The notes: a model not told the origin generated them from the letters alone. Positions 42,570-50,357 are shown, counted from the first letter of the stretch. The stretch is DNA of 64,000 nt from Actinomycetales bacterium (GCA_015655415.1 JAATFB010000050.1:16197-80196); one strand, 5' to 3'. A program made the numbers and translations.

Positions 42570-42794
42570 TCATGCGCGTTCTCTCCGTGCTCTGTTCCGG
42601 TCCATCCATGCCTCCACGGTGGCGCGCTGCTGCCCGTTACCGAAGATCATCACGGTCATCGCGTCCGCGGCATTAGCGAGGGCTTGACCTAGGATTCCGC
42701 CGTCTGTCTGCGTCACTGGGGGTGCGGGATGCCCGGAGCTGAGCAACCCTCGTGCGCCGGGGTAAGGGAACGGGTTCTCGGTGTCGTCGCTCAT
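42570..42794 (-). CDS. Small phage hypothetical protein
   Basis: The 74-residue protein (MSDDTENPFPYPGARGLLSS) is Pro/Gly-rich at the N-terminus and has a basic C-terminal helix (TVEAWMDRNRARRERA). AGGAAAGCG precedes the ATG, which overlaps the upstream stop (ATGA). Confidence 0.55.
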   Translation of the reverse strand: MSDDTENPFPYPGARGLLSSGHPAPPVTQTDGGILGQALANAADAMTVMIFGNGQQRATVEAWMDRNRARRERA

Positions 42795-42964
42795 TCGCTT
42801 TCCTGCTCGGCTCGGCTGCGGAAGATTGATCCGGCGATCTTGAAATCGGCTCGTTGCAGTGCAAGCGACGGGTTCGCGTGCCATCCTGAACGCCCTTCCT
42901 GGTACGCCCGGAGCAGAGCGTCAGCCTCGGTCTCTTGCAGACGCACCCTGATCTCAATGCTCAT
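42791..42964 (-). CDS. 57-residue phage protein
   Basis: This small gene reads MSIEIRVRLQETEADALLRA and ends IFRSRAEQESE. It is linked by ATGA overlaps to genes on both sides, which strongly supports it. It has one amphipathic helix and a basic C-terminal half. The function is unknown. Confidence 0.65.
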   Translation of the reverse strand: MSIEIRVRLQETEADALLRAYQEGRSGWHANPSLALQRADFKIAGSIFRSRAEQESE

Positions 42965-43251
42965 GCGGTTCCCTGCTCTCGTATCGCGGCGGCGGCGTCG
43001 AGCTTCCGCACGACGGTGCCCCAGTCGCCCAGTACGCGTGCCTGCTCCATGTCGAGCACGATCTGCGCGTCCTTCTCGCGTTGCTCGGCCGCGGCTTCAC
43101 GACGCACCGCCGCATCGTGCTCCGCAAGCCAGCGGTCGAACTCCGCGAGCCCCTGCCCGAACGTCGCACCCGCGATCTTCGCCTGCACAAAGAAGGCGTG
43201 ACCCTCGCGCACTACATCGACGCTCGGCGTGTACTCGTCCTGCTCGCTCAT
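42961..43251 (-). CDS. Phage hypothetical protein
   Basis: The 96-residue charged helical protein (FGQGLAEFDRWLAEHDAAVR, then EKDAQIVLDMEQARVL) has coiled-coil potential. It overlaps both neighbours by 4 nt. No family was recognised. Confidence 0.6.
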   Translation of the reverse strand: MSEQDEYTPSVDVVREGHAFFVQAKIAGATFGQGLAEFDRWLAEHDAAVRREAAAEQREKDAQIVLDMEQARVLGDWGTVVRKLDAAAAIREQGTA

Positions 43252-43490
43252 CGGTCATCCTCGTTTGCTTGCTCGAACTGCTCCCATGTGCGTTCGTCCT
43301 CCCATTCGCCGTGGTAGACCGTTCGCTTGACGACGACACTGCCGGGTATCCACTGCTGCATCTCTTCGGCCTCGGCAGGATCGTCACTGACGTTCGTGAC
43401 GCCCGCCCCATAGTCGAGGCCGTATTCCACGGATGCATCGGCCTTCACCCGCTTGTCGTGGGCGGGCAGGGTCTCGATCGGGTCAGGCAT
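43248..43490 (-). CDS. Phage hypothetical protein
   Basis: The 80-residue acidic protein starts MPDPIETLPAHDKRVKADAS. The C-terminus is rich in Glu and Trp (YHGEWEDERTWEQFEQANED). The upstream open frame is longer, but this start sits at the end of the preceding gene. The function is unknown. Confidence 0.55.
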   Translation of the reverse strand: MPDPIETLPAHDKRVKADASVEYGLDYGAGVTNVSDDPAEAEEMQQWIPGSVVVKRTVYHGEWEDERTWEQFEQANEDDR

Positions 43491-43668
43491 CAGCGGGCTC
43501 CGGCTCGAAGTCGAACATATCGCTCGGGTAGAACATTCGCGATCCGGGAATCGTCGCGTCGTCGGCGTACCACCCGTCCCGCACGCCATGCTCCGACAAG
43601 TGTTTGTCTGCCGTGACGTTCACGACGCGAATGCGCTTGTCCTTGTAAACCATCGTTCCCTCGCTCAT
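43483..43668 (-). CDS. Small phage hypothetical protein
   Basis: The 61-residue beta-rich protein (MVYKDKRIRVVNVTADKHLS) has an acidic end. The ATG overlaps the stop of the preceding gene by 4 nt (ATGA). No family was recognised. Confidence 0.55.
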   Translation of the reverse strand: MSEGTMVYKDKRIRVVNVTADKHLSEHGVRDGWYADDATIPGSRMFYPSDMFDFEPEPADA

Positions 43669-44192
43669 TGCTCGTCTCCCTTCGGTTCGAGATAGTCGAC
43701 GGGCTTGCCGCGTGCGAGCGCGTAGTCGATCTCGCTGCGCGTGCTGGATCCGATGTAGCCGTCGACGTTGATCACGAGCACCCTGTCGGCGAGGTCGATC
43801 TTCCGTTTGTGCAACTCGTCCAACGCGACCTTCTCGGCTTCCGTCATCGGGTCCCCATCGTGAGCAAAGACACCCGGTGCGAGCACGATCGATCCCGCAG
43901 CCGACAACTCGGCGTTCACTCTGGTGAACTCCGCCCGGAACCGCGTCGAACCGCACAAGCACACGACTTCGGGGCGCTTCGGTTCGTCCGCTGCGGCATC
44001 CAGGATGGCGAGCAGGTCGCTGGCGATTCGCCCCGAGTTGACCGTGTTCAGGTGGCCGCGAGCATGGAACGCTCGGTCCTCGGCATATGCGCGCACCGCC
44101 TGTAGCTGTGCGGTGAGACGGGCAACCTCAGCTTCCGCACGGTCGGCACGAGCCTCCAGCTCGCGAATCTTTTCGGTATCCATGTCCACCAT
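43665..44192 (-). CDS. Nucleoside 2-deoxyribosyltransferase/DUF4406-like protein
   Basis: The 175-residue protein has an N-terminal coiled coil (EKIRELEARADRAEAEVARL, residues 6-40). A Rossmann-like domain follows: VVCLCGSTRFRAEFTRVNAE, then MTEAEKVALDELHKRKIDLADRVLVINVDGYIGSSTRSEI. This resembles the N-deoxyribosyltransferase/DUF4406 fold (CGS near the start of strand 1, ADRVLVIN, GSSTRSEI). It may act on nucleotides or NAD-like molecules. It starts within TGATG of the upstream gene. Confidence 0.7.
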   Translation of the reverse strand: MVDMDTEKIRELEARADRAEAEVARLTAQLQAVRAYAEDRAFHARGHLNTVNSGRIASDLLAILDAAADEPKRPEVVCLCGSTRFRAEFTRVNAELSAAGSIVLAPGVFAHDGDPMTEAEKVALDELHKRKIDLADRVLVINVDGYIGSSTRSEIDYALARGKPVDYLEPKGDEQ

Positions 44193-44620
44193 CACGCTTC
44201 CACCTCTTTCCGCAGCTGAGCCGTCACGACCTCGTAGACCGACTTTCCACGCTGATCCACCATGAACGGCAGCATGACCTCGTCCTGCCGCGACAGCCCC
44301 GCATCGATCAGCGCCCCCTGAGCCTTCAACCAGTCCGCAGCGATCCGCCACGCCACCCGCTCCGCCTGCTCCGGGTTCACATACCGGCGTGGCACGGTCG
44401 AGTCCCGCTCCAACGCCTTGAGGGTGCCCGCAACACGCACCGGTAGCTCGAAAGTCCGCAACCCGTACTCGGTCTGCATCACGAAAGCCAAGCCATCCGG
44501 CTTTCCGTCTTCGTCATAGAGCGTCGAGATCGATCGAACTCCACGCCGCGACAGATATCCGATGCATTCGCCCATGGTCTTCTCTGCGGCGATCGTCGTC
44601 GTGTAGTTCAGAATGCCCAT
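44192..44620 (-). CDS. Phage hypothetical protein
   Basis: The 142-residue protein starts MGILNYTTTIAAEKTMGECI with GGAGGGG directly upstream. The central FVMQTEYGLRTFELPVRVAG and YVNPEQAERVAWRIAADWLK are typical of a conserved actinophage early protein. No catalytic motif is visible. It is linked by TGATG overlaps on both sides. Confidence 0.65.
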   Translation of the reverse strand: MGILNYTTTIAAEKTMGECIGYLSRRGVRSISTLYDEDGKPDGLAFVMQTEYGLRTFELPVRVAGTLKALERDSTVPRRYVNPEQAERVAWRIAADWLKAQGALIDAGLSRQDEVMLPFMVDQRGKSVYEVVTAQLRKEVEA

Positions 44621-44802
44621 CAGCCCCTCCAATGTCCCGAATCGTTCGCTGCCCCGGTCAAAGGAGGACGACTATGGCAAGCGCACGCGGCGTTCGCGCA
44701 TCCGAACCCAGGCGTCTTGCACTTCGCGCAGCACCGCGGCGCCAGGGCTCTCCCGCGCGGAACCACCGTCACCCGCGGCGTGTAGGGACGCAACTCGCTC
44801 AT
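44620..44802 (-). CDS. Small Cys-rich phage protein
   Basis: The 60-residue protein has six cysteines (RCCAKCKTPGFGCANAACAC), probably a metal-binding knuckle. GAGGAGGG precedes the ATG. It may bind nucleic acid or protein partners. Confidence 0.6.
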   Translation of the reverse strand: MSELRPYTPRVTVVPRGRALAPRCCAKCKTPGFGCANAACACHSRPPLTGAANDSGHWRG

Positions 44803-45509
44803 GCGACCCTCCTCAGCCAATAGGCGACATCCGAAGATGGGGCTGACCAGCCGCACCCGCCACACACGACACGAGCGCTCGACGGGGCATCAGAATCCTC
44901 GTCTGCCCAGTCCACGCTCACGCTGACCTCGCCACACGCCGGGCATTCCCGCATCGCGATACCGCGGTGCCGATCCCGCATCGGATACCGTGCCCGAAGG
45001 GCAGACAAGAACTCGGTCACGTCCGCCCGATACGCCTCCACAGACTCGTGCCCTGCGAACTCGTCGGCATGCACCAGCAGCCACATCGTCTGCAACCGTA
45101 CCAACATGCCGGCACCATCCGGCGTCGTGCCCGCCCTGAACCCCTGTAGCCCCTGCTTCAGGTTGGTCCACGCCACGGCATGCGTAGCCGGCGGGTCAAT
45201 GCGGAGGGTCTCGGACCAGAACTGGACCCACTCGACCAGGCGCACGTAGCTCTCATCCGCGTCGTCCACGGCAGTGATGAGCAACGGCGCCGACCATTGC
45301 GGGAGCGTCTCGCCGCGCTCCGACGAACTCGACGCGGCAGCCGGGACACCGGACATGCCATCCAGGTCACGAACCTCCTGCGGGGCGGCCAGCGACCGCA
45401 CATGCTTGAAAAGGTCCGGCGCATCCCTCAACGCTCGGTCAGTACGCCACGCCAAGATCTCCGCGGCGTCCTGCTCTTCCGTCAACTGACAGTCGAGCTC
45501 AGCGACCAC
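44799..45509 (-). CDS. Phage hypothetical protein with C-terminal zinc ribbon
   Basis: The 236-residue helical protein ends in a C4 zinc ribbon: RECPACGEVSVSVDW and ARVVCGGCGWSAPSSDVAYW. The N-terminal part (LTEEQDAAEILAWRTDRALRDA) is helical. It resembles regulators or zinc-ribbon proteins of actinophage early regions. It overlaps its neighbours by 4 and 11 nt. Confidence 0.65.
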   Translation of the reverse strand: MVAELDCQLTEEQDAAEILAWRTDRALRDAPDLFKHVRSLAAPQEVRDLDGMSGVPAAASSSSERGETLPQWSAPLLITAVDDADESYVRLVEWVQFWSETLRIDPPATHAVAWTNLKQGLQGFRAGTTPDGAGMLVRLQTMWLLVHADEFAGHESVEAYRADVTEFLSALRARYPMRDRHRGIAMRECPACGEVSVSVDWADEDSDAPSSARVVCGGCGWSAPSSDVAYWLRRVA

Positions 45510-45639
45510 CAGACTCCTTCCCCTTCACCGGATGGATGATTGCGCGGACGACCGCAACCACCAGAAAAACGACGATCGCGACGATCACCACGGACAACCC
45601 CACCGCGAGGACCCACAACAACAACTCCCACGGACTCAC
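45499..45639 (-). CDS. Small single-span membrane protein
   Basis: The 46-residue protein reads VSPWELLLWVLAVGLSVVIV, followed by further Val/Ile/Ala residues and a charged end (HPVKGKESGGR). GTG overlaps the upstream stop (GTGA). It has one membrane segment of about 30 residues. It is a candidate superinfection-exclusion or host-interaction peptide by type only. Confidence 0.6.
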   Translation of the reverse strand: MSPWELLLWVLAVGLSVVIVAIVVFLVVAVVRAIIHPVKGKESGGR

Positions 45640-45899
45640 AGCGGCATCCCCCGCCTCGCAAGGAAGCTCATCTGCCTCATCGATTCCGCTACGCGCTCGC
45701 CGCACGCATCCGGCTCGAGGGCGATCGCATCCTCAGCAGCCACGCGCCGCGCTTCCGCCGCGGCCTGCAGGATCTCGCTCCCCAACCGCTCGGCCTGCTC
45801 AACCGTGTAGTCCGCGATCTTCTTGCGCTGCCACACCGTCACGCCGTACGCGTCGTTCACGTCGGCCCTGGCCAACACCACCTCATCCCGGACTGCCAT
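45636..45899 (-). CDS. Phage hypothetical protein
   Basis: The 87-residue helical protein (MAVRDEVVLARADVNDAYGV, then ERLGSEILQAAAEARRVAAE) was placed by its ATG overlapping the SSB gene's stop. No family was recognised. Confidence 0.6.
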   Translation of the reverse strand: MAVRDEVVLARADVNDAYGVTVWQRKKIADYTVEQAERLGSEILQAAAEARRVAAEDAIALEPDACGERVAESMRQMSFLARRGMPL

Positions 45900-46228
45900 C
45901 AGAACGACGCCCCCGCCTGCTCCCACGGCTCCGGATCCGGTTTCGCCGCCGCCACGTGCCCAATCAGGCGCGCACCACGCACAGACACATCAGCAACCCA
46001 GAACGGCTCCTGACCGTCCCGCTCCACCTTCCGTACCCGCTTCGACAAGAACCCCGACGCCGACACGACATCACCCTCACCGACTCCCGGATGCTCCCGG
46101 AACCACAACGTGAAGTAGTCCCGCCGTTCCTGACCCCCCTTCGGTGTGTACGTCTCGAAGACCGAGACACCCCACCCATGCTCTGTCGAGAACACGCTCT
46201 TCACCTGCGCATCCTCGATCGTCACCAT
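45899..46228 (-). CDS. ssb: Single-stranded DNA-binding (OB-fold) protein
   Basis: The 109-residue protein has the SSB-like OB-fold pattern: VKSVFSTEHGWGVSVFETYT, DYFTLWFREHPGVGEGDVVS, ASGFLSKRVRKVERDGQEP and WVADVSVRGARLIGH. The C-terminal tail PDPEPWEQAGASF is acidic and ends in Phe, like bacterial SSB tips. AAGGAG lies 6 nt before ATG 46228; ATGs at 46234 and 46243 are alternatives. It stands beside the helicase gene, as expected for a replication module. Confidence 0.75.
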   Translation of the reverse strand: MVTIEDAQVKSVFSTEHGWGVSVFETYTPKGGQERRDYFTLWFREHPGVGEGDVVSASGFLSKRVRKVERDGQEPFWVADVSVRGARLIGHVAAAKPDPEPWEQAGASF

Positions 46229-46256
46229 CGCCATCTCCTTCATCCCTTCCGGCGGC

Positions 46257-47456
46257 TCAGTCGACCGGCCGCCACGGCCATCTCTGGTCACCCTGCTTCT
46301 GAGCGCGACCCAACTTCGCCGGCCACCCGCGCTGATCCCGATCGCCGCGCCAACGCACGAGATCTGCATGCAGCGGGTTCTTCGCGTTTCGCCGCAACCC
46401 GATCCCGAACTCGGGCCAGCCCAGCAGCGCTGCCGACCCTCGAGGTCGCAGATCACGCTCACCCTTCGGATTCGTCGCATGGCCGGCGTGCGCCTCGATC
46501 ACCAGCGCGATACCCCGGTCACGGATCGTGTCGAGATTCGCCAGCAACGGCGCCGCATCGTCATCCGAATTGATCGCCCTCGGGATCAGGCGGTACAACG
46601 GTCCGATGAACAGCACATCCGGCCGATGCTCATCAATCAGCCTGTGCACCTGCCCCAAGTCGATGTCCTTCGACAGGTCCAGACGGCGCACGCAAGCCAA
46701 CTGCATGTTCTCGGACGGATCCTCCGACGTGATCGTCTCCGCCGAGTTCGCCCACTTCGCTGTCTCCCGAGCCCACTGCTTCTCGGTGTTCTCCGCATCG
46801 ATCACCAGTACACGCGCCGGATCAATCGGATACTCCCGGAAAGGGTGAATACCAGCCGCCGCGGTGATCGCCATCTGCCGCACCAGAGTCGACTTCCCGA
46901 AGCCCTCGGGGCCCGTGATCATGACCCTGTCCCGACGCTCCAGGAGACCCTTGATCGCCCAGTCATACTCCGCATCCGTGTGCAGCACCTCCACCAGAGG
47001 AACAGCACGCAGCTCGTCGATGATGTGGTCCTCACGAATCCCGCGAAGATCCTCCATCGCCTGCTCCAACACACGATCCGGCGGCTCCTGACCCACCGAG
47101 TCCTCCATGCGCTTCGCAGCAGTCATCAGAGCCCGCTGCATCGCATTCCGCCGCACCTGCTCCGCGTAGAACGACACATTCCCCGCATGCGGAACCTGCG
47201 ACGTCCACGAGAACAGGTCCACCATGTCGACCCCGCGGACACCCCAATCAGCGAGATGGCTCGAGACGGTGATCTGATCAATCGGCTCGCCACGGGCCAC
47301 CATCCGAGCCATACCCGAATAGATCGTGCCCAGCCTCGAGTCCGCGAAGTCCCGCGGCGTGCACTGCTGCGTCGCCTCACGCATCCGCCTGCCGTCCAAC
47401 AGCAGCGACGCGATCACCACACGCTCCACGTCGAGGCTCACGCGCGCATCATCCAC
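46257..47456 (-). CDS. Replicative helicase/RepA-like ATPase
   Basis: The 399-residue protein has an N-terminal DnaB-like domain (ERVVIASLLLDGRRMREATQ, residues 11-30; FYAEQVRRNAMQRALMTAAK). A RecA-fold ATPase of the RepA/AAA_25 type follows: Walker A GPEGFGKSTL near residue 183, Walker B ARVLVIDAEN near 218, VLFIGPLYRLIP near 278 and VIEAHAGHA near 320. It probably unwinds phage DNA after loading by the upstream initiator. GTG 47456 lies inside the end of the initiator gene. Confidence 0.85.
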   Translation of the reverse strand: MDDARVSLDVERVVIASLLLDGRRMREATQQCTPRDFADSRLGTIYSGMARMVARGEPIDQITVSSHLADWGVRGVDMVDLFSWTSQVPHAGNVSFYAEQVRRNAMQRALMTAAKRMEDSVGQEPPDRVLEQAMEDLRGIREDHIIDELRAVPLVEVLHTDAEYDWAIKGLLERRDRVMITGPEGFGKSTLVRQMAITAAAGIHPFREYPIDPARVLVIDAENTEKQWARETAKWANSAETITSEDPSENMQLACVRRLDLSKDIDLGQVHRLIDEHRPDVLFIGPLYRLIPRAINSDDDAAPLLANLDTIRDRGIALVIEAHAGHATNPKGERDLRPRGSAALLGWPEFGIGLRRNAKNPLHADLVRWRGDRDQRGWPAKLGRAQKQGDQRWPWRPVD

Positions 47457-48121
47457 TCATCGGCACCGAAGTCCTCAGCGCCAAGACGATCGCCCCGAGG
47501 CGGCAGCGGCTCGTCATCCCAACTGCCGCGATTCAGCCACGTCGCGGGATGAGGGATGAACTGCTTCTCCGGCAGATTCGGATCCTCCGCGAACCGGCGA
47601 GCACCAGCCACGATGACATCCGCACCCACCTGCTTCACGGCCTTCAAGAACGCCTTCTTGGCGCCCTCCTTGCCCACCCTCCTCGGATAGACAGACCAGA
47701 AGCGATCGAACGCATCCGACACGTATAAATCGTGAGTACGTATATAAGAGGTCGCACCGCTCACCCGTGAGCGCTGGACCCGCTCAAACTGAGCGCTGGC
47801 ACCGCTCACGGGTGAGCGCTCAGATTGAGCGCTGGACCCCACCATCACAATCCGATAGGCATTCGGACCCTGATGCTGCGGCCTCTCCACCGACAACAAC
47901 CCGCGCTCAGCGAGCTCAGCCGTCACCCTGCGAAAAGTCGCCACCGACATCCGCGCCTTCGCCGCCATCGCAGCCTGCGACCGTGCATCCTCCCGGACAA
48001 ACACGCAATTCCCGTCGTCATCAGCGACATCCGCAAGAGCCAGCATCGCGAGCATCTGGTTCCCTCGCAGCCCCGACGTACGTCCGTCATGCCAGACCCA
48101 CGTCATCACCTTGACGCTCAA
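47438..48121 (-). CDS. Replication initiator (winged helix, O-like)
   Basis: The 227-residue protein has an N-terminal winged helix (GNQMLAMLALADVADDDGNC, then SVATFRRVTAELAERGLLSV). The middle is low complexity, with Ser-rich direct repeats. The C-terminal half is helical (FDRFWSVYPRRVGKEGAKKA). TTG 48121 overlaps the upstream stop and has AGGAGG before it; ATG 48106 is an alternative. The repeated middle is encoded by iterons next to an AT-rich stretch, as in lambda O, so the gene carries its own origin. Confidence 0.75.
   Translation of the reverse strand: MSVKVMTWVWHDGRTSGLRGNQMLAMLALADVADDDGNCVFVREDARSQAAMAAKARMSVATFRRVTAELAERGLLSVERPQHQGPNAYRIVMVGSSAQSERSPVSGASAQFERVQRSRVSGATSYIRTHDLYVSDAFDRFWSVYPRRVGKEGAKKAFLKAVKQVGADVIVAGARRFAEDPNLPEKQFIPHPATWLNRGSWDDEPLPPRGDRLGAEDFGADEWMMRA
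47720..47835. other. Predicted phage origin of replication (iterons plus AT-rich region)
   Basis: Four inverted-repeat iterons GCTCA-(3-4 nt)-TGAGC lie at 47759-47772, 47782-47794, 47804-47817 and 47818-47830. Most are followed by GCTGG. Immediately beside them, 47720-47750 is strikingly AT-rich for this genome (ACGTATAAATCGTGAGTACG and TATATAAGAG). The block lies inside the initiator gene. This is the layout of a lambda-type ori with a DNA-unwinding element. Confidence 0.7.
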
Positions 48122-48435
48122 GCCGCCTCCTTCCTCTGACCCCAACGCTGCCGAGCGCGCTCACCACTCAGACCACAAACCCGACCGATTGCCGCCCACG
48201 ACACATCCCGCTCACGCAACCGATCCACAGCGAACTGCAACGACTCCTCGACCTGGCCAAGAAGACCGAACAAATCGGCAAGATCGACGTCATCGCCCTC
48301 CGCAGCGAAACGCCGCCCATACGCGCGAACGATCCTCCGGACCATCTGCCCATAGCCACCAAGCTCCACACGATCCCGTCGCAAGTTTTCTTGCGAACGA
48401 ATCGGGGAGACCCCATCCCTGGTGTGATCGCCCAT
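48118..48435 (-). CDS. Helix-turn-helix phage protein
   Basis: The 105-residue protein ends with a sigma-like helix-turn-helix (DVSWAAIGRVCGLSGERARQ, then RWGQRKEAA). The N-terminal half is charged and helical. ATG 48435 overlaps the stop of a 17-codon micro-gene. It may regulate the early operon or assist initiation. Confidence 0.65.
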   Translation of the reverse strand: MGDHTRDGVSPIRSQENLRRDRVELGGYGQMVRRIVRAYGRRFAAEGDDVDLADLFGLLGQVEESLQFAVDRLRERDVSWAAIGRVCGLSGERARQRWGQRKEAA

Positions 48436-48488
48436 CACTGCCCGTCCTCGCAAGGACACGGCCGCTCCAGAAAGCACAACGCGCTCAT
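48435..48488 (-). CDS. 17-residue Cys-containing micro-protein
   Basis: GGAGGGTGTC precedes an ATG that reads MSALCFLERPCPCEDGQ and stops. The start overlaps the upstream stop (ATGA) and the stop overlaps the next start (TGATG), so it is embedded in the operon by coupling. It has three Cys in a CxxxxxCPC pattern. It could be functional or serve as a reinitiation relay. Confidence 0.45.
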   Translation of the reverse strand: MSALCFLERPCPCEDGQ

Positions 48489-48796
48489 GACACCCTCCGC
48501 AGCAGCCGGGTACGAATCCGCCGGAACCGGCCCTCGAACGGACCAGACAAACCTCGCAGTCCCGCAAGGAACACCAGATCCGAGGTGGCATCCAGCGGGT
48601 CGCTCAACTGCGGGTCAATCCGCTTCACCACGTAGCGTGAATGCGAGAGCCCGATCGTCACGACGTCCCCAACCTTGATCCCGTCAGCCTCACCAACCGG
48701 AAGCAGATCGACACCCTTCTCAAGCGCTTCCCGCCTCACAGCGTTCATCCGCTGCCGAAACTCACGACCCAACGCGGCCAACAGCTCGTCGCTCAC
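48485..48796 (-). CDS. Phage hypothetical protein
   Basis: The 103-residue basic protein (VSDELLAALGREFRQRMNAV) has a beta-rich centre (IKVGDVVTIGLSHSRYVVKR). GTG overlaps the upstream stop (GTGA). No family was recognised. Confidence 0.6.
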   Translation of the reverse strand: MSDELLAALGREFRQRMNAVRREALEKGVDLLPVGEADGIKVGDVVTIGLSHSRYVVKRIDPQLSDPLDATSDLVFLAGLRGLSGPFEGRFRRIRTRLLRRVS

Positions 48797-49194
48797 GCCG
48801 CAACCTCCCACCGCTCGTACTCGTCCCCATACACATCGACCATCAGCGCCCGTGCCGCCGCCCACGACACCCACTCCCGACCACCATCAGCAGTCAGCAC
48901 ATGCCAACCACCCAGCAGCGGATACCAAACCGGCACCAGCGAAACGTCGGCCACCCAGCCGCGTACCTTCCATCCGCGCAGCAACGCGAGCGCCTGCAGT
49001 CGGTGCTCGAACGCCTCGTTGTGCGGCACACACGCCGTCACGCCTTCCACGCACTCGGGCTTCCGCTTGGAGCCGCCCATGCCTACGGCCTGACGGTGCT
49101 GGAAAGACAAACCGTCCCTTGTCGCGCACACGATGCACTGGCCGGCGTCGCGTCGCTTCACCACGGTCCACACCCTCGCAGTGGGGGCGGTCAT
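48793..49194 (-). CDS. HNH-type nuclease-like protein
   Basis: The 133-residue protein has TVVKRRDAGQCIVCATRDGL and SFQHRQAVGMGGSKRKPECV, then TACVPHNEAFEHRLQALALL. The CxxC, HR and CxxHN elements fit a treble-clef HNH fold of phage early regions. It could be a homing-type or recombination nuclease. Its start lies about 30 bp from a divergent plus-strand gene. Confidence 0.65.
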   Translation of the reverse strand: MTAPTARVWTVVKRRDAGQCIVCATRDGLSFQHRQAVGMGGSKRKPECVEGVTACVPHNEAFEHRLQALALLRGWKVRGWVADVSLVPVWYPLLGGWHVLTADGGREWVSWAAARALMVDVYGDEYERWEVAA

Positions 49195-49224
49195 GCGACC
49201 ACCGCCGTCGATAGGGTGCGCAAC

Positions 49225-49761
49225 ATGGACGTTGCAACGATCATCATCAATCTCGGGATCTTCGTCGCGACCGTGATCGCGGCGATCATCGCGTGGCGAG
49301 GTGTGCGCGACGCGCAGTCCGCGCGAGACGACGCGAAGGGATACGAGCAGGCAGCGCTCGCTGCCTCCCAATCTGCGGCCGCGGCCGCGGAACGATCCGT
49401 CGCCGAGCACAAGCGAGCAGCGGACGCGCTTGAACGCCATGTAGCTCTTGCTGAATCAGCCGCCGAAGTCCACCGCCCTTGGGAGTTCGAAGCCATTAGT
49501 GATCCGAGCTCGGACCAGGTCTGGCTTGTGAAAAACGTCAGCGGCGAATACGCGTATAACGTGTATCTCGGTGGCCCCGCCGGCGTCGACGAGAGGTGGC
49601 TTGAGTTGCCAGCAGATGCCATCGACTCCGTCGCTACAGGAGAGTCGATCCGCTTCACGTTCCGGCGGCGGCTCACGTCCCCGCAGTCCGCAACGGTCTG
49701 GGTCTTTTGGACACCGCCGGACGGGTCAGCACAGAAGCAACTCACGGAAACGATCAAGTGA
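49225..49761 (+). CDS. Membrane-anchored coiled-coil protein (moron-like)
   Basis: The 178-residue protein has one N-terminal membrane segment (TIIINLGIFVATVIAAIIAW, residues 5-24), a coiled coil (residues 28-85) and a C-terminal beta domain (WEFEAISDPSSDQVWLVKNV, then SIRFTFRRRL). It runs against the early operon with TAGGGT (49212-49217) 7 nt before the ATG, so it is probably expressed on its own as a leaderless mRNA. It replaces part of a methyltransferase region. It may alter the lysogen surface or block other phages; this is inferred from type and place. Confidence 0.7.
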   Translation: MDVATIIINLGIFVATVIAAIIAWRGVRDAQSARDDAKGYEQAALAASQSAAAAAERSVAEHKRAADALERHVALAESAAEVHRPWEFEAISDPSSDQVWLVKNVSGEYAYNVYLGGPAGVDERWLELPADAIDSVATGESIRFTFRRRLTSPQSATVWVFWTPPDGSAQKQLTETIK

Positions 49762-49804
49762 GAGCGAGCCCGAGCCGACTGTGCCTCGTACTTCGGCTTG
49801 AGGG

Positions 49805-49915
49805 TCATGCTGCGGCCTCCAGGCTCTCGACCGCCACTGCGACCAGGTCGCGTGCCACGGGCGGCGTGACCGCGTTCCCTGCCGCTTTCACCAGGTCGCC
49901 AATCCATGCTGCTCG
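49805..49915 (-). pseudogene. C-terminal remnant of a DNA cytosine-5 methyltransferase
   Basis: The frame RAAWIGDLVKAAGNAVTPPV, then ARDLVAVAVESLEAAA and TGA, matches the conserved C-terminal motif X of C5 cytosine methyltransferases (GNAVxPxxA). No catalytic part (PC or ENV motifs) is present in the window. The ATG of a truncated follow-on frame, MTLKPKYEAQSARARS, overlaps its stop (ATGA) and runs into the antisense of the plus-strand moron. The original genes were cut away by that insertion or a deletion. Confidence 0.65.
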
Positions 49916-50292
49916 AGATTCGCGCCTTGCTGGTGGACGAGCCGGAGTGGTCGCAGGTCGTGGAGGGGAATCTGCGCGCGGAGTTGGCGGTGGCTCAGGC
50001 GACGAGCCCGTTCTGTCTTCGCCCGCTCGGCCTCCAACGCCGCCGTAAAGACCTCAACTCCTGCACGGAACGCGTCGACGAGAGCCTGCGCAGCCAGCGC
50101 AGCCGTGCGCGCCAACCGACCGAGTGCAAGCCCAATCTCTGCGAACCCTTCCCGCATCTCCCGGACTCGTCTTTCCCCCGGGGACTCCGGGCGAGGCGCA
50201 TCAAGCAGCGACGCGATCGCCACATCGAACCGGTACTCGGCATACGTCAGGTGCCGCCGTACGGCCCGCTCTACCTGCTCCTCAGGGCTCAT
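49888..50292 (-). CDS. Phage hypothetical protein
   Basis: The 134-residue charged helical protein begins MSPEEQVERAVRRHLTYAEY. The last part (LHDLRPLRLVHQQGANLEQH) overlaps the methyltransferase remnant in another frame and may not be original. ATG overlaps the stop of a 22-codon micro-gene. The function is unknown. Confidence 0.6.
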   Translation of the reverse strand: MSPEEQVERAVRRHLTYAEYRFDVAIASLLDAPRPESPGERRVREMREGFAEIGLALGRLARTAALAAQALVDAFRAGVEVFTAALEAERAKTERARRLSHRQLRAQIPLHDLRPLRLVHQQGANLEQHGLATW

Positions 50293-50357
50293 CGTGCAAC
50301 CACCCGATCCGGAACCCCGACCCCTGCGGACCATTCCGCCGCCGCAACGAAGCTCAT
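50289..50357 (-). CDS. 22-residue micro-protein
   Basis: The frame reads MSFVAAAEWSAGVGVPDRVV and ends AR. Both ends are ATGA overlaps with neighbouring genes, so it is a link in a translationally coupled chain. A ribosome binding site is suggested by GAGGGA upstream. The function is unknown. Confidence 0.4.
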   Translation of the reverse strand: MSFVAAAEWSAGVGVPDRVVAR

